Shown: positions 25,591 through 35,524, numbered from the stretch's first letter. The stretch: 64,000 nucleotides of DNA from Mucilaginibacter sp. SJ (GCF_028993635.1 NZ_CP118631.1:1426001-1490000), one strand, 5' to 3'. Numbers and translations: made by a program. The notes: a model not told the origin generated them from the letters alone.

Positions 25591-27622
25591 ATTTTTTTTG
25601 CTGTAAAAGTTCATAAACGGCCCGCTGCGATTGTACCTGCGGCTCAGTTTTATCAACCCTTATGTTTTGCAATTGTTCATTTAATTTTACAGCCTGCACA
25701 TTATCGGCCAGTTGAATATCAAGCATGGCTATTACCTCGTTCCTGATGCGCTCATCATAAACAGGAAAACACACCTCGATGCGGCGATAAATATTACGGT
25801 TCATCCAATCGGCCGAACCCATAAATACCTCCTGGTTACCACCATTGTGGAATGTAAAAATACGCCCATGTTCCAGGTAACGGTCAACTATACGCCTTAT
25901 GGTAATATTTTCGCTCATGCCTGGTACTCCGGGGATCAGGCAGCAAATACTACGTACAATCATCCTTATTTTTACCCCGGCTTGCGATGCTTCATAAAGC
26001 TTGCCTATCAGTACCCGCTCTTCCAGGTTGTTCAGCTTTATGGTGATCCCTGCCGGGTTCCCTTTACGGGCCTGCTCAATTTCCCTATCGATAAGTTCAA
26101 TAAACCGCGAATGCAGATTAAACTGGGCTACCAGCAGGTGTTTAAAATCGATATCATACCCCTCGGCCGATTTTGCTTTTTTAGCCAGATAGATAAACAG
26201 CAGGTCCATTTCGCGCAGCAACTGCGGATTGGCTGTCATCATGATATGGTCGGTATAAAAAGCAGCTGTACTTTCGTTAAAATTACCTGTAGCTAAAAGT
26301 CCCGAATATTTTATCCTCCCGTCAACAAGGCGCTTAACCAGGCCAACTTTGGCGTGTACCTTTATAGCTTTATCGCTGTAAATTATATTGGCTCCGGCAG
26401 CTTTGAGCCTTTTTGCCCATTTGATATTATTTGCCTCATCAAAGCGGGCTTTCAGCTCAACAAGCACCCTTACTTTTTTACCGCTTTCCGCGGCACTGAT
26501 GAGGGCATTTACTATACGCGAATCGCTGGCTACCCGGTAAAGGGTAACGGAGATTTCTTCAACGTTTTCGTCGATAGCGGCCTCGTTAAAAAAACGGAGG
26601 ATGGAATTATATGACTGATAGGGAGCATGGAAAATACAATCACCTTTATCTATATAATCAAATATGGATTCGTTTGCGCTGATCTGCCGGTTCACCAATG
26701 GCGGCCATTTGGTAAATTTTAAAGAAGGGATACCTACCGGCAAACTCATTAAATCTTTAAGGTTATGGTAAAAGCCGCCTTCAATAACGCTCAATCCCTG
26801 TACACCCAGCTTATCTTCAATTAAATGCAATATGCGTAGTGGGATACCCGGCTGATGCAAAAAACGCGTTGCCAAGCCCTGATCGCGCTTTTGTAATTGC
26901 TTTTCAATCTGCTCCTGAACATCGCCATCATAATCATCACTTAGCTCAAGCTCGGCATCGCGGGTTATTTTGAAGCTGTAGCAGCCTTTTATCTCTTCGG
27001 TTTTAAAGATCTTATCAATATTGTACCGCACAATATCATCAAGAAAAATGATGTATTGTTTTCCATCTTCATTAACGCTAAAAAATCGTGGCAGCTGGTT
27101 CGACGGAATATTGAGGATCACGGATCTTTCCTTCTTCTTATCCAAACCAAGGTTTACCAAAAAGTATAACCGGTTGTTTTCGGGGAAGAATTGTTTTTTG
27201 CCGCCAACCAGATCAACAGGCTGCAAAAAAGCAAGCACCTGGCTATAAAAGTAATCACTCAGCCTGTCTGCTATCGAAGCCGGGATGAGCTCATTGAACA
27301 GCAGGTTTACATTATTTTCTTTTAATAACGGAATCAGCCTGCCTGTAAAAACCTTACCGAAACGATTTTGCTGGCTACTAATAAGCTCCTGGGCTTTGTA
27401 TAGTACGGCTTCACTTTGCTCTGCTTTATTAAGCAGGTTAAGCTTGTGCAAAGCCATTACCACAGGCATACGCACACGGTAAAATTCATCAAGATTTGAT
27501 GAAAATATAGCAAGAAAATTTACCCTTTCCAATACAGGGAGCTCTTCGCTTTCGGCCTCCATCAATATGCGCTCATTGAAAAGTAACCAGCTCAGGTCCC
27601 TGTCGAAAAATGAGTATTCCAT
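25577..27622 (-). CDS. ppk1: Polyphosphate kinase 1
   Basis: A 681-residue enzyme that makes inorganic polyphosphate from ATP reversibly. The N-terminal domain starts FFDRDLSWLLFNERIL, typical of Ppk1. The phospholipase-D-like catalytic domains carry the active-site histidine motif DKAIKVHAKVGLVKR and the second motif FTFHNGGNQEVFMGSADWMNRN. The conserved ELKARFDEANNIKWAKRL region is complete. Length is normal. The gene lies 35 bases after the HD-PycTM gene and overlaps the SdiA-like gene, so Ppk1 is the metabolic centre of this operon. Confidence 0.95.
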   Translation of the reverse strand: MEYSFFDRDLSWLLFNERILMEAESEELPVLERVNFLAIFSSNLDEFYRVRMPVVMALHKLNLLNKAEQSEAVLYKAQELISSQQNRFGKVFTGRLIPLLKENNVNLLFNELIPASIADRLSDYFYSQVLAFLQPVDLVGGKKQFFPENNRLYFLVNLGLDKKKERSVILNIPSNQLPRFFSVNEDGKQYIIFLDDIVRYNIDKIFKTEEIKGCYSFKITRDAELELSDDYDGDVQEQIEKQLQKRDQGLATRFLHQPGIPLRILHLIEDKLGVQGLSVIEGGFYHNLKDLMSLPVGIPSLKFTKWPPLVNRQISANESIFDYIDKGDCIFHAPYQSYNSILRFFNEAAIDENVEEISVTLYRVASDSRIVNALISAAESGKKVRVLVELKARFDEANNIKWAKRLKAAGANIIYSDKAIKVHAKVGLVKRLVDGRIKYSGLLATGNFNESTAAFYTDHIMMTANPQLLREMDLLFIYLAKKAKSAEGYDIDFKHLLVAQFNLHSRFIELIDREIEQARKGNPAGITIKLNNLEERVLIGKLYEASQAGVKIRMIVRSICCLIPGVPGMSENITIRRIVDRYLEHGRIFTFHNGGNQEVFMGSADWMNRNIYRRIEVCFPVYDERIRNEVIAMLDIQLADNVQAVKLNEQLQNIRVDKTEPQVQSQRAVYELLQQKKYDRV

Positions 27623-27657
27623 AGGTGTAGATTTTGTTTTGGCAGTATCTCGACCGC

Positions 27658-28893
27658 CTACAGTAATGAAGATATGATGAATGCCACTACCGATACGATA
27701 AGGCCGAACATGAATATATTGTACGATGCCCTGAGCAGCCTGTATTTTTTACCCAGCACAACACCCTGTGAGTAATTATCACGAATTAAGCTGCCGTAAA
27801 GGAACTCGCGGTCTTCCATCATTTTCTCCATACCGTCGCTGTAATCCTGGTATGACATGCGGTAGAAGTTACCGAAGAACAACAGGTTAACTGTTTTTTT
27901 ATTGATATCCTCGGGTGTAAACAAACCCGGTGGGATTGACGGACGGGTTGAAAGTATGGAGAAGATCATCGTAGCCAAACTAACTGACAGGAGCATGAAA
28001 GTTGGAATGAGCAAATTAGAATGTTCATCAAGCTTACGCAGCACCAAACTGATAATCGCTGAAAGTATGATAGAGTTAACCGTGATCATAATATGAGCTT
28101 TGTTATCGGCCATATCGCTCAAACGCTGATGATTGCTGGAGCTGATCCTGAACATGGTTTCGATACCACGATCGGGCCTGTCGTTCTTATGTTTTTTTGG
28201 ACCATGCTCGTCCTCATGGTCTTTTTCTTTTTCGAGGGTAATAATGGCATTACCATCAATATTGGAAGTAAGCAGGGCTGGTGTTTCATTTACTTCAACT
28301 TCGGCCTGCTTTTCAATCAGCTTTTGCAGGTTTTTTTGTTTCTGATCATTAAGCAGCAGGCGACAGTAATCTGTATAGTACTCATGCCCCTGCAAAAACT
28401 CGATGTTATAGCCGCGCCATTCGTCCTTCCCAATGTCATGCTTTTTAATCGCTTCCATCTCTTTGCGCAAAAGCTTATTCTTATCCCTGAAATCATCGGT
28501 GCCTAAGTGAAACAGATCGGCATCGCAAATAATTTGCTGAAGAAGGTCGGCAGGGCTTTGAGGCATTTTTGTTGCTAAAATACAACCGCTAACCTTATCA
28601 ATAATTGGTTGTTCAATTTTATGCTGTTTCAGAAAGTGTGTAGCAATGCCGACGCTTTTTGATTCGTGGTCGTTTTTATCGGTAAAATACCCGGTATCAT
28701 GGAACCAGGCTGCCGAAATCACCACAAAGAAATCCTCATCACTTAGCTGGTAATGGTTAGCTATTTGGGTGGCAGCTGCAACAACGTCTTTGGTATGCCT
28801 GAGGTTATGATAAATCAAGTCGGGATCATGATGTACATCAAAATAGGATATAACGTACTGTTTTACCTGTTCTAACAGCGGTTGAAATTTCAT
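27658..28893 (-). CDS. HD-domain protein with a C-terminal PycTM-like (DUF5706) membrane domain
   Basis: A 411-residue protein. Residues 1-200 form an HD phosphohydrolase domain: His33 in YHNLRHT, His65-Asp66 in WFHDTGY and Asp124 in ICDADLFHLG. A charged linker (about 205-240) follows. The C-terminal ~170 residues begin with a helix containing MADNKAHIMITVNS, then membrane helices near 268-286 and 293-313, a cytoplasmic loop, and a last helix at 392-411. This resembles DUF5706, the membrane domain of Pycsar effectors. It is the first gene of the ppk1 operon. The HD part could hydrolyse a nucleotide signal; the substrate is unknown. I am surer of the HD part than of the PycTM name. Confidence 0.8.
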   Translation of the reverse strand: MKFQPLLEQVKQYVISYFDVHHDPDLIYHNLRHTKDVVAAATQIANHYQLSDEDFFVVISAAWFHDTGYFTDKNDHESKSVGIATHFLKQHKIEQPIIDKVSGCILATKMPQSPADLLQQIICDADLFHLGTDDFRDKNKLLRKEMEAIKKHDIGKDEWRGYNIEFLQGHEYYTDYCRLLLNDQKQKNLQKLIEKQAEVEVNETPALLTSNIDGNAIITLEKEKDHEDEHGPKKHKNDRPDRGIETMFRISSSNHQRLSDMADNKAHIMITVNSIILSAIISLVLRKLDEHSNLLIPTFMLLSVSLATMIFSILSTRPSIPPGLFTPEDINKKTVNLLFFGNFYRMSYQDYSDGMEKMMEDREFLYGSLIRDNYSQGVVLGKKYRLLRASYNIFMFGLIVSVVAFIISSLL

Positions 28894-29168
28894 CGTAGTT
28901 TTTGTTGTTAAAAGTAAATCAAATTTTTAAAAATACCTATTTGCAGCTATGCCGGGGAGAAACATCATTTATCTGGCATTGTTTGTGCAAAAGACAGGAA
29001 AATGGTTGCGCTTGTTTTTACAAACCGCATGCCACACAAACACATGCCTGGTTATCAGCAACTTGAACAACAATACTCAAAACCACATGGCGATATATCG
29101 TGAAATGCCGAAAAACTATATCAAAAGCCCAGGCTCCATTATTAAAGGCTCTTTAATAATCAAATAAT

Positions 29169-31730
29169 TCAGGATACCGCTTCCTCTGTAACCCCGGGGC
29201 CTTCATAACTATAGTTATAGGGTGGATGCGGTACAATGAAGGTTTCCTGTACGCGCGATGACTTTTTAAAATACGGAATCCAGATAGCCGCTGTAACTGC
29301 TGATCGTAAAAGCGGGCTAAGCGCAGTTTCCGCAAGTTTACTGCTAATGTTGGCAGCCAAAATATAATCAGCCAGGAAGAAAACGAAGGCAAAGGCAAAA
29401 TATCCTGTAATACAAGCGGGGAGTATATCACGTTTGTTGAGTAACAGCACCAGGCAAAAAATGGCGTACATCATTAGTATGGTATTACCAATTGCTTCCA
29501 CAACCACCAAAGATCTGAAATTAAGCTCATGGTGGATGCCATGATATACGTTCCAGGTGTGGAGGCTAAAATAATCCCCCGTAACCATATTTGAACCGGT
29601 AACCAAAGCAGTGGCAGCTAAGCCTATAGCAATTAATATGAGCCATCCACCAATAGGTACAAACGTTGAGCCATAAGCAAACACAATGCCCGGTGTTTCC
29701 CTTTGATAGAGCCATACTCCGAGAACTATAAGTCCCACCGTTATCAATAACATCACCAAAACCAACGCGCTGTTAATTGTTGATGGCCTGGCAGTGCCCT
29801 GTGGCGTATACGAAAAACTGTAACCTAAACTGGTATCGTTTAGTTTTTTGATATCGGCCTTAAACTCGGCAAGTTTATTTACCGGCACATTATCTTTCAA
29901 AAATGATAATTTATAATTGAGCGATAAGGTATCGCCTGCAGCCGTAAAATCCGATCCGTAACTGTAGTAGTCCCGGTTAATGGAATCATGATCTTCATTA
30001 ATATTCCACCCGCCCGGCAACACCACTTTAATAGAATAACTGGCATCATACGGGTATGTAAGTGCAACCGGTGTTTTGGTGCGACTGGTAATTGAGGGAA
30101 ACTGATTATAAATAAAATTAGCAAAAAGATCAGCGGTTAGTTTATCACTGGTCGAATCTTTTTTAAAGAAATCGCCTACTTTATAAGTTTCTATGGTAAT
30201 GAGCTTGTTCGCTTTCAAATCATCTGCTACTGTAATTGAATCCTTAGTTTCAATCTTGTTGTAGATCTTTGCGTAATAGTCGAGATAGCTTTTTTCTGTT
30301 TCGGCCATACCAGATGATTCCAGTTTACCGCGCATATAATCGGCCTCATCGCCGGTGTAAGTAGTTTTCACCGTGAATAGTACGGGTGATTTCGCATCTT
30401 TTACCGTATAAACATCCTCGCCTGTAACGCTGCCTCCTTTTGATGGCGGAATAGAGGTGAGCACATCGCTGCCTGGTTTTAATACCAATCCTTTACCATA
30501 ACGCGGAAAGTAAATATCTGTGCCCTCGCCGCCCTGGTTATCCATTGTTGCATCAACCCAAACCTGCTTTCCGTTTACATTGGCAGTTACAACGGCGTGG
30601 TTAAAGGCATAAGCCGTAGGTATGTATTGCTCAACATGCTCGTTCATATCGGCATTTACCAAAACCATAGCGGCATCAATCCCTCCTGCTTTCAGCATGG
30701 AAACCAACAACAATGATTTATCCTTACAATCACCATAGCGTTGCCTAAAAACTTTTTCGGGGTTGTTGGCACGATGCGAGTACTCGCCTATTTCAATGCC
30801 CATATAGCGCACTTCCTGCTGTACGGTACGTACCGCGGCCCTGAAATATTTTCCTTTATCATTACCCGCCCCTTTTTTCAGTTTCGCGATCCTTTCGCCA
30901 AGTTCGCCTTTGATGTTAAGCGAGGGAGGATTGATACTCAAAGCCCAATTCACGACTCCGGCCCAGTTAGCAAACTCACTTACCTGGATAAAACCGCGTT
31001 CGTTGTACCATGAAGGCTGATTATTATCGTCATGGGCAGGCGGTACCTGGAACCATTCATATACATAGCGTTTTAAGCCATTGCTTTCACTAATGGCTGG
31101 TTTGGGCACACTATTAAAAGTTTTAAAATTCAGTTTTCTTTGCAACGAGGCAATAATGGCCGTGTAATGATGAGCAATAGGCGTATACCACTGTACATAC
31201 ATATTGGCACAAAACTTACCATTCAATATAGGGTTACGCCCTGTGATTGTGTACGAATATTCAATGCGGTCGCCTTTGCGGATATCATCAAGAATACATA
31301 AAGCAGAAAAGCTTCCCTGGTAAATAAAGTTGGAAAGATCCTGCTCATCGGCCAATACCTTAAATGCCGAAGCTTTTAACCGGTTTAATGGTTTACCATC
31401 GCGCCAAACGGTAATATCATGAAAATCGAGCCGCTCATAGGCCGGATCAAAACTAACGGAGATCTGAGAAGCATTTTGAATCCCGGTTTCAGATACTATC
31501 TCGCGGATAATATGATTATAATCGGCCTGTTTTTCAACGTGCACTTGTTCTTCAATAAGCGCATAATAAAACCCACGTTCGATAATGCGTGACGATGGCT
31601 TTTGGTTATAAGGTTTTATTGCGCTGAGCCAATTTGGTTTGGCCGAAATATGTACCGACGGCGTATCGCTAAAAGCAGCCCCGCTGCACCAAAACAACAT
31701 CACCAAACAAAGGGAAAACGTAAAACGCAT
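29169..31730 (-). CDS. DUF3857/transglutaminase-like protein with a C-terminal membrane domain
   Basis: An 853-residue protein with an N-terminal signal (SLCLVMLFWCSGAAFSD). The DUF3857 domain (about residues 50-250, NHIIREIVSETGIQNASQIS) leads into a transglutaminase-like core with an apparent Cys-His-Asp triad: Cys in RYGDCKDKSLLL, His in AFNHAVV and Asp in VWVDATMDNQ. The last ~200 residues hold several membrane helices, including a DUF2569-like PIGGWLILIAIGLAATA. The catalytic part should face the periplasm. The family is common in Bacteroidetes and its substrate is unknown. No operon partner is obvious. Confidence 0.85.
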   Translation of the reverse strand: MRFTFSLCLVMLFWCSGAAFSDTPSVHISAKPNWLSAIKPYNQKPSSRIIERGFYYALIEEQVHVEKQADYNHIIREIVSETGIQNASQISVSFDPAYERLDFHDITVWRDGKPLNRLKASAFKVLADEQDLSNFIYQGSFSALCILDDIRKGDRIEYSYTITGRNPILNGKFCANMYVQWYTPIAHHYTAIIASLQRKLNFKTFNSVPKPAISESNGLKRYVYEWFQVPPAHDDNNQPSWYNERGFIQVSEFANWAGVVNWALSINPPSLNIKGELGERIAKLKKGAGNDKGKYFRAAVRTVQQEVRYMGIEIGEYSHRANNPEKVFRQRYGDCKDKSLLLVSMLKAGGIDAAMVLVNADMNEHVEQYIPTAYAFNHAVVTANVNGKQVWVDATMDNQGGEGTDIYFPRYGKGLVLKPGSDVLTSIPPSKGGSVTGEDVYTVKDAKSPVLFTVKTTYTGDEADYMRGKLESSGMAETEKSYLDYYAKIYNKIETKDSITVADDLKANKLITIETYKVGDFFKKDSTSDKLTADLFANFIYNQFPSITSRTKTPVALTYPYDASYSIKVVLPGGWNINEDHDSINRDYYSYGSDFTAAGDTLSLNYKLSFLKDNVPVNKLAEFKADIKKLNDTSLGYSFSYTPQGTARPSTINSALVLVMLLITVGLIVLGVWLYQRETPGIVFAYGSTFVPIGGWLILIAIGLAATALVTGSNMVTGDYFSLHTWNVYHGIHHELNFRSLVVVEAIGNTILMMYAIFCLVLLLNKRDILPACITGYFAFAFVFFLADYILAANISSKLAETALSPLLRSAVTAAIWIPYFKKSSRVQETFIVPHPPYNYSYEGPGVTEEAVS

Positions 31731-31848
31731 TTTAAAAGCTTTTGTATACCGGCTTTGAAAATAAAGAAATTCAAGTCAATTTAATGTAACTATTTTAATA
31801 TTTAACGGTGGGGTTATATGGGATAATAAACGTATTAAACCGCGCGAT

Positions 31849-32436
31849 GAGTTGACTCACCCCGGCGTTGCTTCGCTCGCCACCCCTCTCTACGCTTTGC
31901 GTATAGAGGGGATAATCGCAAGCAAGGAAAGATCATTTGTTCATAGTGAAGTAGTTAGCGTAGATATTCAATAACCTTATTCAAAACCCCATCTATATTA
32001 TTTTCTATTTCGTCGTTCTTAAAGCGTAATATCGTCAGTCCCAGTTCTGCCAATACTTTGTCTCTATTGCTGTCGTAATCTTTTTTATATAAATGAATAG
32101 GCCCGTCGGCTTCAATAACCAACTTTGCTTCATGACAATAAAAATCTGGAATATAATAAAGGTTTTTTCCAAAATACGATTGTACACAGAGTGGGTGTTG
32201 CCTGAGGAATTTCTTTTTTAATAGCTTTCTATTTCTTAATTCCTGCCATAACAGCTTTTCAGCTACAGTTTCCCGCTGTCTTAATTCTCTGCAAAAATCA
32301 ATAATACCGCTCATTTTGATAAGGTGATAGTACAGGTAAAGATATCACTTAAATTCAAAATTAAAATTTCCTATCCCTTCTTTACGCTTGCGTAGAGAGG
32401 GGTGACAAGCGCAGCGATGTCGGGGTGAGTCAACTC
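31849..32436. mobile_element. Inverted-repeat-bounded element carrying a DUF559 nuclease-like gene
   Basis: The outer ends GAGTTGACTCACCCC (31849-31863) and GGGGTGAGTCAACTC (32422-32436) are perfect inverted repeats. The inner parts CACCCCTCTCTACGC (31881-31895) and GCGTAGAGAGGGGTG (32390-32404) are also perfect, with similar sequence between, so each arm is about 60 bases. Each arm contains its own hairpin (CCCCTCTCTACGC/GCGTATAGAGGGG on the left; CCCTTCTTTACGC/GCGTAGAGAGGGG on the right). The single gene inside is DUF559. There is no target duplication that I can see. Mobility is inferred from architecture. Confidence 0.65.
31955..32314 (-). CDS. DUF559 protein (Vsr/PD-(D/E)XK endonuclease-like)
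   Basis: A 119-residue protein. The N-terminus RQRETVAEKLLWQELRNRKL and the core KKKFLRQHPLCVQSYFG, YYIPDFYCHEAKLVIEADGPIH, then VLAELGLTILRFKNDEI match the DUF559 family, which shares the Vsr-like endonuclease fold. The acidic residues in IPDFYC and VIEADG plausibly form the metal site, so nuclease activity is possible but unproven. The gene is alone inside a pair of long inverted repeats and is transcribed on the same strand as its neighbours, with no operon link visible. Confidence 0.88.
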   Translation of the reverse strand: MSGIIDFCRELRQRETVAEKLLWQELRNRKLLKKKFLRQHPLCVQSYFGKNLYYIPDFYCHEAKLVIEADGPIHLYKKDYDSNRDKVLAELGLTILRFKNDEIENNIDGVLNKVIEYLR

Positions 32437-32448
32437 CCAACAACCAAC

Positions 32449-32475
32449 AAAGCCACCCCGAACCGAGATGGCTTT
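32449..32475 (-). terminator. Possible terminator of the GT117 gene
   Basis: AAAGCCA (32449-32455) and TGGCTTT (32469-32475) form a short stem 26 bases after the stop of the minus-strand gene. It lacks a T-run, so termination is uncertain. Confidence 0.4.
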
Positions 32476-32500
32476 GCGAATAGAATATTATTGAGGATTA

Positions 32501-35500
32501 CTATTGTCCCCCGCCTAATACAGCACGGAATTTTGTTTCATAACCCTTTAACTGGTTTTCAAATTTGGCAGCAAGGGCAGTTTGATGGTTGTCTTTGGTA
32601 AACTGCACCAGGCCATTCAACACTTGCATGCCTATCTGTACATCCCGGCCGTTAATGCTGTTTACATCCTGGCTAAGCAGGTAAGCATTATAATCCAGCT
32701 GATCGGTAAGGTAATTATCAATATTGCCTGCCAGTTTATTACCAAGCACCACATCATGAAGCTGATAAGCCAACTGCGTTAAATACAATTTACGGCCAGC
32801 AACATCTACATACGGATAAATATCAGGCAGTTCAGCATCATATTTTTGAATAACTTTTAACGCTTTATCATTTTTTCCTTCCTGAACAAGGTTTTGAGCC
32901 AGATCAAGGAAAGTAGTTACCATTACAGGGTAAAACATAGAGGTCGACTCATGATCAAGATATTTGGCTGTTTTGAACTTACCGAATTTAAACTTGTTCA
33001 TCACGTTATCATACATTACATCGGTATTGGTTTTGCTCAACTGGTCATGCAAAGCTGTATCCGGCTTAAACGGTATCAGGTGGTAGGTAAAACCTTCTTT
33101 GTATAAATAAGGCTGTAAACCTATCAGGTTTTCGTTACCGATGGTAGTGGTGAAGCAGATAGGGCGTTTCCAGTGGTTATGCGCCAAAATATCAAACATA
33201 GCCAGGTTCTCTTTAGTTACATAGTTTGATGTATACTTCCATTCCATGGCTGTTGCCAGCTTGTCTTTCTGATCGGCTTTCACCACACCGTTGGCTATTA
33301 CCTCATCAGGATTAATAGTAACTTTCAGGTTTTTGGTTGGCAAATAATTACCATATTCTCCGCTTTGATATTGCACTTGCGTAGCTTTATCATCAGAAGT
33401 AATGAAATCGAACACTTCTTTAATATCCTGGTAACCTGGCAATTTCTGATCGTTAAAGTAAATAACGTCTCTCACCCCTTCTTTATATTTATCAAAAGGC
33501 ATGGTGATTGGCAGCGGCTCAGAACTGTTCATTTTCTTCTGCATCTGGCGGATATACCAGTCGCCGGTAAACAAGCTCAGGTTTACAATCCGCACATCCG
33601 GGCGGATACCTTCAACCTCCTGGTCGTACCATAACGAGTAGGTATCGTTATCACCATAAGTAAACAAAATAGCGTTTGGCGGGCACGAAATAAGGTAATT
33701 GTAAGCCATATCATGCGGCGTCATTTTGGTTGAGCGGTCATGATTACCCCATTCTTTGGCAGCCAAAAGTACCGGGCAAACTAATAAACCAATCACGGTT
33801 GAACCGATAGCGGCCATTTTAGCGTCGATATATTTGCGGCCAAATTCGGCAATGGCAATTACGCCGAGACCTATCCATATGGCAAAGGCATAAAACGAGC
33901 CTACGTATGAGTAATCACGCTCACGCGGCTGCACTGATGCCTGATTTACATATAATACAATAGCCAAACCTGTGAAGAAAAACAGTAAGCCAACAATCAA
34001 CGCATCTTTACTGCGGCGGTTAACATGGAAAAACAAACCTATTAAACCAATTATTAATGGCAAGGCATATAACGGAGTATAGGTAGTAGCTGCGGTGACA
34101 GATTTTGGTAAATGCTTACCACCGTCAAATAAGCCTGTTGTCCAGTTACCGTCAATGCCTTCGGTGCTGGTTTGTCCGTCGGCATCATTATAACGACCAA
34201 CAAAGTTCCAGAAAAAGTAACGCCAGTACATCTGGTACATTTGCCAGCTGAACATCCACTTCAGGTTATCGCCCATGGTTGGCGCCTGCCCCTCGGGGAT
34301 GCGCAGCCATTGCTTGTAAAACTGCACATCGTTAGGATCGGTGCTGTACATACGCGGCAAGGCTGTAGTATGGTCATATACATAATCGGTTTTACGACCT
34401 GCATTTTCATATTTGGTTTTGCCTTTGCGGTAAATGATACTCCCCTGTTTTTGATCGGTAACCTGCGAATCATACATAGGACCAGTTAGCAAAGGCACCT
34501 CACCATACTGGATACGGTTAAGATAACCGTAAAGCGTAAAAGCGTTATCAGGATGTGAGTTATTTAAATTAGTATTAGCCGTTGCACGAATAGGAATGTA
34601 AGCGAATGAGCCATATCCAAAGTATATAAATGCAACGCAAAGTAAAGCCAGGTTTAATACAGGTTTCTTTTTGCGGATGCTGTACAGAATCCCCCATACC
34701 AGTGCAACAACTATTAGTAAAATAAAAAAGAAAGCTCCGGTCCCAAAGCCCATTCCTAAGGAGTTAACAAAGAAAAGGTCGAAATAAGCGGCGAACTTAA
34801 TGGTATATCCCCTGATGCCGTATTGTACAAGGCCAAGGATCACTACCCCTGCCAAAAAAGTCAGGATACTATTACCAACCGTAATGTTTTTAGTTCGGCG
34901 GAAATAATAAACCATTGCAATAGCCGGTATAGTTAACAGGTTTAACAGGTGGATCCCGATTGATAAACCGATAACATAGGCTATAAAAACAATCCATTTA
35001 TCGGCACCGGGCTCATCGGCACGCTCATCCCATTTAAGAATTGCCCAAAATACAATAGCAGTACATAGTGATGACAGGGCAAATACAATGGTTTCGACAG
35101 CCGAAAACCAAAATGTATCGGTATATGTGAAGGCCAGGGCTCCAACAAGGCCGGCTCCCATGATTACATATAATTTATAACCGTCAATAGCTTCATCACG
35201 TTTTTCAACCATCAGTTTTTTGGCAAAAGCAGTAATTGTCCAAAATAAAAACATAATAGTTGCACCGCTGGCCAACGCCGAACCCATATTGGTAAAGAAA
35301 GGCACTTTAGTATTATCGCCAAATGACAATAACGACAAAACCTTGCCTATCATGGCAAAAACCGGGTAACCGGGCTGGTGGGCTACCTGCAAACGGTAAG
35401 CACATGAAATAAATTCGCCGCAATCCCAAAAGCTTACAGATGGCTCTAACGTTAAAATATAGGTTATTGAGGCTATAACAAAACAAAGCCAGCCTAACAG

Positions 35501-35524
35501 GTTATTGATTTTTTTGTACTGCAT
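32501..35524 (-). CDS. GT117/DUF2723 multi-pass membrane protein, putative protein O-glycosyltransferase
   Basis: A 1007-residue protein. The N-terminal half has about a dozen membrane helices and opens with the family-defining stretch YILTLEPSVSFWDCGEFI and AHQPGYPVF, in which the Asp and Glu are the expected catalytic acids of GT-C enzymes. A large soluble domain from about residue 600 (SCPPNAILFTYGDNDTYSLWY) faces the periplasm and ends in a helical, possibly TPR-like segment. DUF2723 is the bacterial relative of TMEM260, a protein O-mannosyltransferase, so a role in protein O-glycosylation is likely, but donor and targets are not shown. It is a single-gene unit. Confidence 0.85.
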   Translation of the reverse strand: MQYKKINNLLGWLCFVIASITYILTLEPSVSFWDCGEFISCAYRLQVAHQPGYPVFAMIGKVLSLLSFGDNTKVPFFTNMGSALASGATIMFLFWTITAFAKKLMVEKRDEAIDGYKLYVIMGAGLVGALAFTYTDTFWFSAVETIVFALSSLCTAIVFWAILKWDERADEPGADKWIVFIAYVIGLSIGIHLLNLLTIPAIAMVYYFRRTKNITVGNSILTFLAGVVILGLVQYGIRGYTIKFAAYFDLFFVNSLGMGFGTGAFFFILLIVVALVWGILYSIRKKKPVLNLALLCVAFIYFGYGSFAYIPIRATANTNLNNSHPDNAFTLYGYLNRIQYGEVPLLTGPMYDSQVTDQKQGSIIYRKGKTKYENAGRKTDYVYDHTTALPRMYSTDPNDVQFYKQWLRIPEGQAPTMGDNLKWMFSWQMYQMYWRYFFWNFVGRYNDADGQTSTEGIDGNWTTGLFDGGKHLPKSVTAATTYTPLYALPLIIGLIGLFFHVNRRSKDALIVGLLFFFTGLAIVLYVNQASVQPRERDYSYVGSFYAFAIWIGLGVIAIAEFGRKYIDAKMAAIGSTVIGLLVCPVLLAAKEWGNHDRSTKMTPHDMAYNYLISCPPNAILFTYGDNDTYSLWYDQEVEGIRPDVRIVNLSLFTGDWYIRQMQKKMNSSEPLPITMPFDKYKEGVRDVIYFNDQKLPGYQDIKEVFDFITSDDKATQVQYQSGEYGNYLPTKNLKVTINPDEVIANGVVKADQKDKLATAMEWKYTSNYVTKENLAMFDILAHNHWKRPICFTTTIGNENLIGLQPYLYKEGFTYHLIPFKPDTALHDQLSKTNTDVMYDNVMNKFKFGKFKTAKYLDHESTSMFYPVMVTTFLDLAQNLVQEGKNDKALKVIQKYDAELPDIYPYVDVAGRKLYLTQLAYQLHDVVLGNKLAGNIDNYLTDQLDYNAYLLSQDVNSINGRDVQIGMQVLNGLVQFTKDNHQTALAAKFENQLKGYETKFRAVLGGGQ

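Noticed and set aside
18657..28893. A complete Pycsar anti-phage system
   Set aside because: The PycTM-like domain is fused to HD and there is no separate, clearly catalytic pyrimidine cyclase; the operon centres on ppk1 and looks like core metabolism.
28949..29167. A 72-codon plus-strand ORF between two minus-strand genes
   Set aside because: No start context, domain or composition signal; it seems to be chance open frame in intergenic DNA.
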